A model generated the notes under the pieces. That model did no database searches. It had not been told where the DNA came from and worked only from the letters and a program-made list of their open reading frames with translations. This document shows positions 51,719 through 61,460 of a stretch of DNA of 64,000 nt, one piece after another; within the stretch, counting starts at the first letter, position 1, and the number at the start of each line of letters is the position of its first letter. The stretch spans positions 682,001 to 746,000 of the forward strand of contig JAGTXX020000004.1 of assembly GCA_019044685.2 (NCBI GenBank), read 5' to 3'. Made by a program: the position numbers and the translations under genes. This DNA is from Nannochloris sp. 'desiccata' (taxonomy: Eukaryota; Chlorophyta; Trebouxiophyceae; Chlorellales; Chlorellaceae).

Positions 51719-52841
51719 TCACGATTTATCGTGTAGCAATTGCCTTACAAACTCTTCTGCTTCTGCGCTGCCTTGCTTCCACACCCCTATTTTCATCTGC
51801 TGCGCCTCCTCTCCCTTGATGAAATAAATAACATCACCTCCTTTCAATCCTACCCCTTTTCTAAAAGCTGCAATCTGGGTGAAATACCTAGCTCCTTTAT
51901 TCGCTGTGAAAGCCGCCTTCCAGGTTACACTGGGATCATCCACGCTCACCAGTTCAATAGGTCCATGATCGAAATCACTCAGAAGCTTTTCCCGAACAGC
52001 GTTCGTCACTGTGATATAGCCATGTTGTAAAGGCTTTGTTTTCACATAACAGGGAAATTTGCCACTATTGGGAGGGAATTCTGGGTTTAATTTTAACCAT
52101 GTCTTGGTAATATCAGCCTCAGAAGACGCTTGTGAGGGAGTTGTTTTAGCCTTTTTCTCTTTGGCGGGCGCCTTTTTCTTAGCTGGTTTCTTCTCTGTGG
52201 TTATTTCTTCTTCCTTGCGCTCTTCCTTTTTTTTGCTCTTCCTTGATTTTGAGGGTCCGGCAACAGCAGCGGGAGCAGGAGGAGGAGCTTCGTCTGCAGC
52301 TTTTAGACGCTTTTTAGCTGGTGGTAGGACTTTTCTGCTCGGTTCTACTACGCGCTTTGCTGCTGGCTTTACTTCTATAGCAGCAACTACAGCAGCAGCA
52401 GCAGCAGAGGGAGCACGGGGTCCGCCATCGGTTTCCATCTCACTATAGAGCTGCACGGCCAGTCCTTTAGATTTTAAAGCGACAGCCAACTCTTCTTTAC
52501 TTCGTTTCAATTCCTTTAGAATATCACGAGCGATTCTTTCATAGTCAGGCAGAGAGAGAACAAGAAGGTCTTCTTCGACTTGTGGCAGGCGGCGTTGTTC
52601 GCCCGAGGAGGAATTTAATTTAAAGGCCATAAGGTCGTGTGCAACCCCAGCAGGGCCTTCTTCGGCGTAACATCCAAGATCAATCTCGGTTTTGCCGTCA
52701 TCTGAGTAGAGAATTACAGGCGTTTGTTGGAAAATTGAAAGCAGTTGCGGTTTTTAACAATTGCGAGCATTGATAAGGATTAAACTTACCTGTCTCAATA
52801 GAAGACCAATACAGTCCTGGAGCAATCTCTAAGACCCCCAT
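51719..52841 (-). CDS. RAV-like AP2-B3 transcription factor
   Basis: Exons 52841-52790 and 52701-51719 give 344 aa, phase 1. Residues about 9-52 match AP2/ERF: YWSSIETDDGKTEIDLG, then CYAEEGPAGVAHDLMAFKL; the W, G-K, L-G, A-x-A-x-D and K-L positions align with plant AP2 domains. The junction falls inside this domain, so the splice is essential to it. A basic Ala/Lys linker (KKRLKAADEAPPPAPAA, KKKAPAKEKKAKTTP) follows. The C-terminal B3 (about 240-335) reads YITVTNAVREKLLSDFDHGP, WKAAFTANKGARYFTQIAAF, GVGLKGGDVIYF. AP2 plus B3 is the RAV architecture of plants. The upstream neighbour is a second B3 gene in the same orientation. Confidence 0.78.
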
Positions 52842-54162
52842 TATAACGTCGAATTACAGATAAAACTATAAATCAAGCTTGCTGATCCTCATGATGGTGG
52901 CTTTCTTTGTTCAATTTTACATTTTTGGTTTCGCCAGGCCCGGGCGGCTTCCTCAATTTAACTAAAGATGTGTTGCTACAATTCTTGCTATCCAATATAC
53001 CAAAACAGGACAGGTACATATAATAGACATTAACAGTTAGTCAAATACAGGGCAAATCAGTTATCCAGTCAATTTAACTGGTGTTTTTGCTATAAATGCT
53101 TGAGTTCTGAAGGCGCCTCAAACACTTTTCGCCACCTCGTCTCTGTTTCCAGAGAAAAGGGTTTTAGGGCCTCATCAACAGTTAAAGTAATACCGATACG
53201 AGTTCAACCATTCCTGAATATTCATATGCCGCCACCGCCGCCGTCTTCTTTCCAGTCTTCTCCTCTACCAAAGTGGACACCCCCGCTCCTGAGTCGGCAT
53301 ACTGTTCAAATCGTCCGCTACATATTAATTGGATGTATACAAGTATCAGCCTCAGTTTCTATTAGTAAGTTGGATTATAACAACCCTAGGCAGTTGGGTT
53401 ATAATTTACGGCTGCAAAGTGGAAACAGTGGCTGGTTTTGCCATGATTCTAATTCTCTAGACAATCCATAATATCTATAATAAAGACGTTATAATAAAGA
53501 CTTTCCTATACGAATAACTAGAAGGAAGTGGGTTTGCTGTATTTGCCGTCTGGTTGCGGCAAATAACGGAGCGGAAGGTAAGAGAAGGTGGCACATGCTG
53601 GTCTTGAAGGACGGTACTTCGAATTAGCATTCGATGTTCGAGTTTATCCGCTGGCGTTAAGATACCCATAAGACCGCTGGCAGAGGTGGACGATAGTAAT
53701 TTTGAATGTTGGTTTGTAATGAAGGGAGAGCTGTTCCCATGGCAATCAGTAAGAGGCTTGGGTATCTTTGTGTTTAGTTTAGAAGGTTCGGTTGCCGGCA
53801 GTTGGCAGTGCTTATAAGCCAAGAGGAGTACTGAGCGTCATCAAGGGATGTCGAATGAATCTTCGTAATGCGATGCTTTGGATACAGGGTATAGATGAGA
53901 ACGAAGAGGGGTAAAATAAAGGCACTCGTGCGTTTTTTAGATTTGTTTTTCATGACTTAATTTGAAAAGATTACTGCCAAAAAGCATTGAAAGGTCGATG
54001 TGCGACGTCAGCTAATTTTGTTATCACTTTCGGGAAGTTATCAAATGGTGTAACTAATCAATTACAGTGCTCTTTGGGGACTTTTATAAAGAAAAGTGAT
54101 TATTTTCGTAGCGGTGGCAAAGCACAAGGATTGAGCACCTTTTCCTACAACCCTACACGTCT
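52842..54162. other. 1.3-kb region without a confident gene
   Basis: It holds the AP2-B3 promoter and the GPI8 promoter. One plus-strand open frame from ATG 53226 to 53471 (81 aa) opens with five Pro (MPPPPPSSFQSSPLPKW) and has a short hydrophobic stretch (IVRYILIGCIQVSASVSI). A further open stretch (about 53515-53815) is broken by one TGA. These could be a spliced, decayed or chance locus; I cannot assign a product. Confidence 0.35.
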
Positions 54163-55434
54163 ATGCTCATAATGGGCCATTGCATACACACTGCAGCAAT
54201 GACCCACTGTGCCAAGCAGCGACTGGTGCCGCTGATTGTCTTGCTGCTAGCATTTAGTGCTCAAGTCCATGCTAAATCATGGGCAGTGATTGCAAGTTCA
54301 TCACGATTTTGGCTTAATTATAGACACACTGCAAATGTTTTAGGTGTATACAACTCAATCAAAAGGTAACGAATGGTGCTTAATGTCTAGAAAACTCATA
54401 AGTATGATCTGAAAGAACAGATCAATTAAATGCAACATTTCTTAATCTATCTCCCCTCCCTCTTCTCTTATAGATTGGGTATACCAGATAGTCGCATCGT
54501 CTTGATGCTTGCAGATTGCAGTGCTTGTGACCCTCGAAACCCTTTCCCAGGGCAGGTCCTCCCGTCCCGCTCCTCAGCCAATCTCCACTCCTCGTCTGCA
54601 GAAATCGACTACAAAGACCGGGATGTCAGCGTAGAATCCGTAATGCAAGTCCTCACAGGGCACCACCCACCAGGAACCCCTGCTTCTCGCAGGTTAGATA
54701 GTAATTCTAACTCTACGGTGTTGTTATATCTCACCGGCCATGGCGGTGACGGTTTTTTAAAATTTCATGACCAGACTGAATTATTAGCTACCGATCTCGC
54801 TGCAGCTATAAAAAGCATGCATTGTGCAGGTAGATATAAGGAATTGTTGCTTGTATTAGATACATGTCAAGCAGCTACGCTTTACAGTGAATTAGACTCT
54901 GTCCCAAATTGGGCGGGAATTGCAAGCTCAAAACTCGGACAGAGCTCGTACGCTTTGAGAAGCGATCCTGGGGTAGGGGCGCACCTTGTGGATGAGTTCA
55001 GCCACTATCTAGCTAATTATTTAGATAAAATAACACCTCCTGTTGATAAAACCTTGCTCACGAACAAAAATAAAGGCAGGCAGAGTAAAACATCTGTTGG
55101 CCCGTCTATAGAGCAGATGCTCTCTATTGTACGGATGAATCGAATGAGTAGTGAGATCGCAGTAGAGAGTTCCAAGCTAGGGAGATCTTTAAGTGATGTT
55201 AAAGTATTAGAATTTTTTGGAGAGTATAGTGGAAATAGTAGGGGTGATTGTGAAGATGGGTGGGTAAAGAGCGGTAGTATAGAAAATTTAGACCGAGAAC
55301 GAGCAGTGAGAAATAGAGACAGCAAAAGTAGTGGGAGAGATCTTGTGACGCCTAGCAAGCAAGTGGAAAGTGAAGATGCTCGTAGTGATTATACTGCATC
55401 CTTGCATGATATGTTGTTACAAGCATGGCCTTAG
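54163..55434 (+). CDS. GPI8: GPI-anchor transamidase catalytic subunit
   Basis: Exons 54163-54365 and 54474-55434 give 387 aa, phase 2. GPI8/PIG-K is the caspase-like cysteine protease of the ER transamidase that attaches GPI anchors. Visible: AVIASSSRFWLNYRHTANVL, LGIPDSRIVLMLADCSACDP, LYLTGHGGDGFLKFHD with the catalytic His, and LLVLDTCQAATLY with the catalytic Cys. A hydrophobic signal (PLIVLLLAFSAQVHA) precedes. Starts at 54163 and 54199 are both in frame; 54199 gives the cleaner signal peptide. The C-terminal third is charged and lacks the clear single TM of animal PIG-K, so ER-lumen retention by partners is inferred. Confidence 0.93.
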
Positions 55435-55634
55435 ATGAGCTACTTCTTTACTGTTTATTTAAATTTATTTATCATATTTGTTTTTATATTTTACCGCTGG
55501 AAAAGAATGAAAGTATCAAATCAACATCGACAAAGAAAGCATACACAAAAATAGAACGACAGTTCGCACATACCGACGCCAAATATGAATCCAATCCAAT
55601 CCAATCAAAAAGCACGATGTAGAGAAGAAGGAAA

Positions 55635-58075
55635 CTATTTGGCAGCAGGAGATGGTGCAGCAGGGACCACCGCTCCTAGTCCTTGCTGCTGCTGCTGCTG
55701 CTGTTTACTAGACCCCTTTGCTTCATCTGCTGCTACTTTCTCTGCAGCAGCAGCTTCTTTTGCAGCAGATTCAGCTGCCGCAGCAGCGACTGCATTTTCA
55801 ATCTCTTTCCTTGCCTCTAATTCTTTTTCCATCCTTGCCTTGAGTTGTGCAGAGGCGGTTGCCGCATCAAACTCCTTTGCAGAAGAGAACAGCCCTGTAA
55901 ACCCTTCTTGTAAATCATCTAAAGCACGTTTCGTCACATCCAAAGCAGGTTGAACATCAGTTTCTTTTGCAGCTTTTACTGCGCTATCTAGAGCACTTTT
56001 TAGCGGTGGCGGTGCAATGGTGTCAAGCTCCTGCTGAGCATCGGCTGTTATTTTATTAAGCCAACGAAGACGTTCTCTAAATTCCTCCAACGTAGAAGAA
56101 TCGTCATCGACGACTTGAGCATTAGGGTCATTTTCTGTCTGACCTGCTGCTGTAGTCGAAGCAGTGCTAGTAGTAGGAGCATCCAGCGCTGATGCGTTGT
56201 TGTCTTTATTGCTCGTTGATGCTAAAGCGATCAAAAGCTTTTCTTCTTGCCCTTGTGCAGCGGCGTGTGCAGGAGAGGTGAATGGAGGTGGTACCGGTAC
56301 CACCCACGAAGAAAGGTTCCTAAAAGGAGATCGAGGATTCGTTGGAGCTGGAAGACGGAATGAAAGAGAAGTAGAAGAAGGGGTAGAGGGAGATGATAAT
56401 GAAAAAGACGATGGTGGTGCAGCCTGAAGTGGCCCCCGCACAGGCCCAGCAGTACTTTCAACGAATGTACTGCCTTCTATAGAAGATTCAATAGCGGGGG
56501 CCACGAAAAAATTGTCGTGGTAATGCCATCATTGGCAAAGCAGCATTGGCAGCGCCTGCACTGGTAGTTGACGTCATCAGTATTGCTGCTGCTGCAGCAG
56601 CAGCGAATGTGAAAGAGGAAGGACCGGAGGAAGGACCGGCTCCAGTAGATCCTGGACGTCCTCCAGAGGGTTTATTCTCGCTCGCTCGACCACTACGACC
56701 ACCTTGGTTTCTATGGTCCTCGTCGTCGTCATTATCGTCTCTACTCTGAAGTCCTAAATTTTTAAGAACTCCACTAATAGCCTTTGCAAACGGACTTTCC
56801 AGCTGATCTTCATCCCCACTGGCCATTGCAAATGCTGTCTCTGGTGTCATTGCTGCTGCAGCACTGCTTCCCTCTTCAGCACCGATTCCAGAATCTACGA
56901 GATCGTTGATAACTGAGACACCGCCCTCGATAGTCATCTTGCCAACCACTGTCATGGAATCCTTGGGATCCTGTTCTACAGTCATTTTACCAATAGTAAT
57001 CTTGCCTACTTCATTACTGGGAGCATCACGGCCAGCGGTACCGCCATCAACAGTCATCTTGCCTATCGTCATTTTTCCAATTTCCTTCTCTTCATCATCA
57101 TCCACGCTAGCAGCACCTTCAACGGTCATTTTACCTATAGTTTGACGAATACCAGAAGCTGAAGAAGAAGCTGCCTTGTCATCACTATCAATGATATTCT
57201 CATCGTCCCCGTCATCATAGGTTGCGACGCCCTCAGGCCCTCCAGGCCTCATGATAGTCTCTGGATTGCCCCAATGGCATTCAGCTACATAAGAAGATCC
57301 ACCAGTAGTTGCAGGAGAAGGAACAGTGACGGATCGGTTGTTCCCGCCTTCCCAAATGGAAGACGAAGCGTCGGCAGCGGCAACAACGAGTTTGAATTCG
57401 TGGTGGCCTGCTGGAAGAGGGAGAGTCGTTGACCAAATATCGCCGTCCTCCCATTCCATTGCTGTAGAGAGAAATAATAGACAAAGTCAAAAGATGGGCA
57501 AAAAGGAGCGTTATAAAATGATAATTAATGGGAAAACAGCAGAGGGTTTTAAGCATGGTAAAAATGAAAAAAAAAATAAAAATCCAATCGAGTTTCTTTT
57601 TTTTTACCTGGAGCTTGTTTTGGGTCCCATTCTCCAAGAAGCTCCCCAGCTCCGACGACTTTAAGCACCTGACCATATTCTGTGCGGTACGAAATTTGGA
57701 ATTTAATGGGTACGGCAGAGGGGGATGCAGCAGCGACTACTAAAGGAGATCTGGTGCGGGCACTGGCAGCGGTGGTGGTGGTGGTGGTGGGTACACCAGA
57801 GCGACGTAAGAGTCCCATGTGCCCTGTTCTTGTCTGTCCTTGAGCAGATCCTGCAAAGTTGGGGAATTCGTGGTCAGAGCGGCAGCATTGAAAGAAAAAT
57901 GGGGAAAGAAAGAAAACAAAGCAAGAGAATGATAGCGCCAGACGGGCGCCACAGAATTATCTTGAATTGATATCTACGAAAAAAATATTTATTTTTCTCA
58001 GTTCCTGTGCTCACTTCTAAGCCGTGTTCCACAGGAATTACCACCGCAAATATGCATAGCAGATTTAGCAAGCAT
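55635..58075 (-). CDS. Plastid CBM20 starch-binding protein with coiled-coil C terminus and apparent frameshift
   Basis: Exons 58075-58015, 57850-57608 and 57461 onward. Exon 1 and 2 give a transit-like start (MLAKSAMHICGGNSCGTRLR). A CBM20 starch-binding domain spans exons 2 and 3 (IKFQISYRTEYGQVLKVVGA, ELLGEWDPKQAP, then MEWEDGDIWSTTLPLPAGHH, WEGGNNRSVTVP). Acidic sequence with six or so GKMT(V/I) units and an Ala-rich hydrophobic stretch (AAAAAAAILMTSTTS) follow. The frame closes at 56488-56490, but one base fewer in a T6 run (plus-strand A6, 56506-56511) would carry it into an open 285-codon frame ending at 55635 with a helical tail (EEFRERLRWLNKITADAQQE). No ATG opens that second frame. 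I read this as one gene with an indel or error; two genes are possible. Confidence 0.7.
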
Positions 58076-58497
58076 TGTGCTGTTATATTGCAAGGTGCCC
58101 GTCCAATGTAAGTGGTGCTAAATTGAGTTCAGAGATCAAAGGCAGATTGCTCCTCTAAATCGAATTTAACCCGTTAATTGCTTCCTGCCCAATATTTTTA
58201 AATCTCCAAAAGCAAATAATATAAAAGATTTGGCCAAACTAGTGATGGTTCACTATGATATATCTGGTGCGATGGCAGCTGCAGGCCATCGTCTTGAAGA
58301 AACACCGAAATTCAGTGCGTGCTTAGGACCATTAAAACCCCATTTCAGCAACGCCAGAGACCTTTCTTGGTCTAAAACACAAACTCATCAACCTGGATAA
58401 TATCTCGAGAAGAGCCAACACAGCCACCAACCTCGTTTTTTTTTCAAAGATCAGTTTCGATTCATACTTTATTTAAAAAGGAAGTAGTCATCTTGCG
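58076..58497. promoter_or_regulatory. Divergent promoter region, CBM20 / FNR-like gene
   Basis: 422 bp between head-to-head starts. A T-rich run precedes 58450. No motif named. Confidence 0.4.
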
Positions 58498-59745
58498 ATG
58501 TTTCTAGATATTAACGCAACCCAAATGGCCGTGAGCCCATTAGCAAGGCCCCCTGCCCGCCCAATGAACGTGCTCCAACGCTCTCACATCTTTTCTTCTC
58601 GAGCCGTGGATCACAAGAGCCACCACCGCTCCCACTTAGTTTTTCACCACAGCAATAGATCTTCTACAACTCAGATCTCGTCTACCAGAGGCAAGTATGC
58701 TGATCTCTTACAAGGATCCAAACCCGCTCAAGATGAGATGCGCTGGTCTGTTGCAACTGTTATAGAAAACATTGGCGCCTCTGCCGACGGCTCTGTCCGC
58801 ACCCTTGTCCTCTCTGTAGAGGATGCTGTCACTTACGGAGACGGTCGACGAGTTCGTCATGTCCAAGAAAATACACGATGGCTTGATGAGTATAAATTTC
58901 CAGGACAGTTTGTAGCTATTAGATATGAGAAAACAGGCACGATGGATGATGGAGAGAGATATAAAGACAATTCTTCATCTTCCAACGGTGGCACCGCACC
59001 ACCTATAAATGACTCTGCCACTCTTTCTTCATCTGAGCCTATAGTGGCCAAGCATTTACTAGCATTGAGCTCCAGTCCTTACGTATCACGCAGCGCGAGC
59101 GCCACGTTAGACGCAGCCATCGTCGAAATCTTGGTTAGCAGACACGGCGGAGAAGATGAAGCTGCTCTTGCTGAGCTGGCGCCTGGAGCTCGTTTTCACG
59201 TGTCTGAGGTCATTGGCCGCGGTTTTTCATCTTTATTCAACTCGATTGTGGGCTTGCAAAGTTGTTTGGAAGAGGGAAGGCCTTTATTGATGGTTGCTGT
59301 GGGTAGTAGAGGTATTGCGCCTTTAAGAGCAGCTCTGGCGTGGACTCCAGTGTTGGCTCACGCCACCCAACATCCTATAAATTTAGTGTATGCTGCCGAA
59401 TCACAGAGCTCTGCTGCGTATTTACTTGAATGGGATTCCTGGAGAGAGGCCGGTGTGGGTGTACATCCTATTTACGTAGGCGACATAACCAGAAATGGAA
59501 ATGCCAGTGGAGCTGCTACAGGGACTGCAGCAGGTTCAGCTCACGTGTTGGCATTAGGTGAAGCCTTGGAGATTGCGTTATTCGGTGGGGAGAGGGGTTT
59601 AGTTGGTGCACTAGGTGGTGCAGATCCTCGTGAAGCTGCTGTAGTGATGAGTGGTGTGCCTGGCGATGTGGCTGCGCATCTCACGAGGAGATTGACTCAT
59701 GGGGGTGTTCAGTCGGAACGGCTCTTATTTTGTGATTTCTTCTAG
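58498..59745 (+). CDS. Plastid FNR-like FAD/NAD(P)-binding oxidoreductase
   Basis: Single exon, 415 aa. Residues about 80-150 form an FNR-type FAD barrel (WSVATVIENIGASADGSVRT, KFPGQFVAIRYEKTG) and the rest the NAD(P) lobe: LMVAVGSRGIAPLRAALAWT, INLVYAAESQSSAAYLLEWD, VVMSGVPGDVAAHLTRRLTH and a terminal FCDFF. The first 70 residues are Arg/Ser/His-rich, as for plastid import. The usual RxYS flavin motif is not obvious, so the enzyme is a divergent member, similar in layout to a plant chloroplast FAD/NAD(P)-binding oxidoreductase. Electron partners are unknown. A Ser/Thr/Gly insert (about 165-190) separates the lobes. Confidence 0.8.
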   Translation: MFLDINATQMAVSPLARPPARPMNVLQRSHIFSSRAVDHKSHHRSHLVFHHSNRSSTTQISSTRGKYADLLQGSKPAQDEMRWSVATVIENIGASADGSVRTLVLSVEDAVTYGDGRRVRHVQENTRWLDEYKFPGQFVAIRYEKTGTMDDGERYKDNSSSSNGGTAPPINDSATLSSSEPIVAKHLLALSSSPYVSRSASATLDAAIVEILVSRHGGEDEAALAELAPGARFHVSEVIGRGFSSLFNSIVGLQSCLEEGRPLLMVAVGSRGIAPLRAALAWTPVLAHATQHPINLVYAAESQSSAAYLLEWDSWREAGVGVHPIYVGDITRNGNASGAATGTAAGSAHVLALGEALEIALFGGERGLVGALGGADPREAAVVMSGVPGDVAAHLTRRLTHGGVQSERLLFCDFF

Positions 59746-60230
59746 AAAAGCAAAAAAGAAGGAGGACAAAAACAGGTTTTTTATATAGTTTGTTAGCGTC
59801 GCATATTTTTTGTGTACTATTCTGGACGTATTGAGTAAATAAAGAGAGAGCATAGTATATCGTGTGTACTGCATGTGTGTGTAACAGTAAATTGAAGAAG
59901 GGGAGAGAGAGGCGACGGGTTACTCAGTAATTACTACTAATTAGTTATAACTTACTGGTGGAAGAACTTCTACGACAGTTCAGTAAGTTATTACTTCAAG
60001 AAGTGTGGGAATAAGATAAACTGAGCAAAATCTTGAGATCTTGTACCCGTTTTCTTTTTACGAAAATGATAGATACTCGTTGCAGATACAATGTTAGCGT
60101 TGATATTTAATCATTGATTAAAACTGCTTTTGTTATTGTCAGGATCAATCGCATTTGATTTTGATCAGAAGGCAATCTGACACTAGGACATACAGACAGT
60201 AAGCATCAACGCTTTCTGGCCCCAATCAAT
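59746..60230. other. Intergenic region with an 11-bp inverted repeat
   Basis: 485 bp between two plus-strand genes. ATAACTTACTG at 59947-59957 is repeated inverted at 59981-59991, giving an 11-bp stem with a 23-nt loop. Several CAGTAA-type words cluster nearby. No gene. Confidence 0.5.
59947..59991. repeat. Perfect 11-bp inverted repeat
   Basis: Left arm 59947-59957 and right arm 59981-59991 are exact reverse complements. A GAAG-AA-CTTC mini-stem lies in the loop. It could be a 3'UTR hairpin of the FNR-like gene or a regulator site. Confidence 0.6.
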
Positions 60231-61301
60231 ATGCTGAGCAAAATGCATCCCATCTGCTCAATACAGCAAGGCTACAAAACTACCATATTAACCTCTTCTT
60301 CTCACTGTCACCGTCACCACATTTTCCGTCGCCAATTGCTCAACCAAACCAGAAAAAGAAGCCACGCGTCTTTTCCCGTTATTACCGCAAGCAATAATGA
60401 TACCATTGAAAATCTCGTCCCCTATGAAGGCGCGCCTGTTCCCACCAAAATGAACAACATTCCCCATTCTCGAGAAATGCGTCGCCATTTTTATTCAGAG
60501 ATAACAACTGCAGTACTGGCTGGATTAAGCGCAGGAAAGACCAGATTAAACGTCAGATGCACTATACCTGAATTGAACACCGAGTTCGATGTTTATCGTG
60601 TCGGCACGCTGCTGGAATTGGTGAGAGACGTTGCGTGTGCTGTTACCGCAGATGGTAGGAAAGTCAAAGTGTGTGTACAACAACCACTTGGAGAAGGTGT
60701 GTTCCAAGGAACGCCGCTTTCTTTATCCGGTGTGATGCGTATTATGCAACAAATGGATTGGGGGGAAGCGAAAGAATTCATTTCTCTTGGAAACTTGGGC
60801 GCAGCTGAAGTTAATGGCAGCAAAAATAACACTCGTATTGACGGTGAAAATATTCAAGGACAGAATTCTGACCCTGATGTCTTCATTTTAATCTCGCCCC
60901 AAAACTTAACAGGTCAAAGCGTCCTTCCATTACTCAAAGAAATGACCGAGGAAGCTGATAAACTAAACAAATCTGTAATTTTAATCAACGCAAAGCTCGG
61001 TGATATCCCAAGCAGCGGTGGCCTTATGGGCGTGCGAGGAAGACAAGATCGACAAGACTTCATAAAGACATTTACCCCTGCATACCACTTTAGATTACTG
61101 TACCTAGGCGCTGGACCGTATCCTATAATGGGTGCATTACGGTATACGTACGGAGGACCTTGGGAGGTACTTAAGAGAATCGATTTTATAGAACCAGAGA
61201 CGGGGGAAAGGGAAGAGGCATACCAAATTGTGGGGAGATTTTTGGAAAAGGAACCTGGTGCTGGAGAAATCACAGAATGTTTTCAGAGGAAGAACAGTTG
61301 A
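60231..61301 (+). CDS. DUF1995 chloroplast protein
   Basis: Single exon, 356 aa. A basic His/Arg/Ser presequence (about 1-55, HCHRHHIFRRQLLNQTRKRS) suggests plastid import. DUF1995 body: RLNVRCTIPELNTEFDVYRV, VKVCVQQPLGEGVFQGTPLS, VFILISPQNLTGQSVLPLLK, VILINAKLGDIPSSGGLMGV, FRLLYLGAGPYPIMGALRYT, then GPWEVLKRIDF. Plant relatives include LPA3, an assembly factor of photosystem II, and other plastid proteins; this one could serve a similar role, but the subfamily is not settled. Confidence 0.85.
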   Translation: MLSKMHPICSIQQGYKTTILTSSSHCHRHHIFRRQLLNQTRKRSHASFPVITASNNDTIENLVPYEGAPVPTKMNNIPHSREMRRHFYSEITTAVLAGLSAGKTRLNVRCTIPELNTEFDVYRVGTLLELVRDVACAVTADGRKVKVCVQQPLGEGVFQGTPLSLSGVMRIMQQMDWGEAKEFISLGNLGAAEVNGSKNNTRIDGENIQGQNSDPDVFILISPQNLTGQSVLPLLKEMTEEADKLNKSVILINAKLGDIPSSGGLMGVRGRQDRQDFIKTFTPAYHFRLLYLGAGPYPIMGALRYTYGGPWEVLKRIDFIEPETGEREEAYQIVGRFLEKEPGAGEITECFQRKNS

Positions 61302-61460
61302 TAAGGAAATGTGTGTACCTTGTTGCTATCCGTTGTATTCTATAATCCAAATTTCCACAAGTATAAGTATTATTTTACAGGCCCCCCCAGCGTTTACAAA
61401 TACAGTTTATAGATTAATTGATAACTAGAAAAGAAAGAAAAAAGGTTATTTATATCAAAA

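Noticed and set aside
53475..53822. 115-codon minus-strand open frame
   Set aside because: No recognisable motif and no splice-supported extension; the opposite strand is equally open.
56488..56515. Programmed -1 frameshift site in the CBM20 gene
   Set aside because: The change needed is +1 (one base skipped), and the codons at the T6 run do not form a canonical -1 slippery heptamer in the zero frame.
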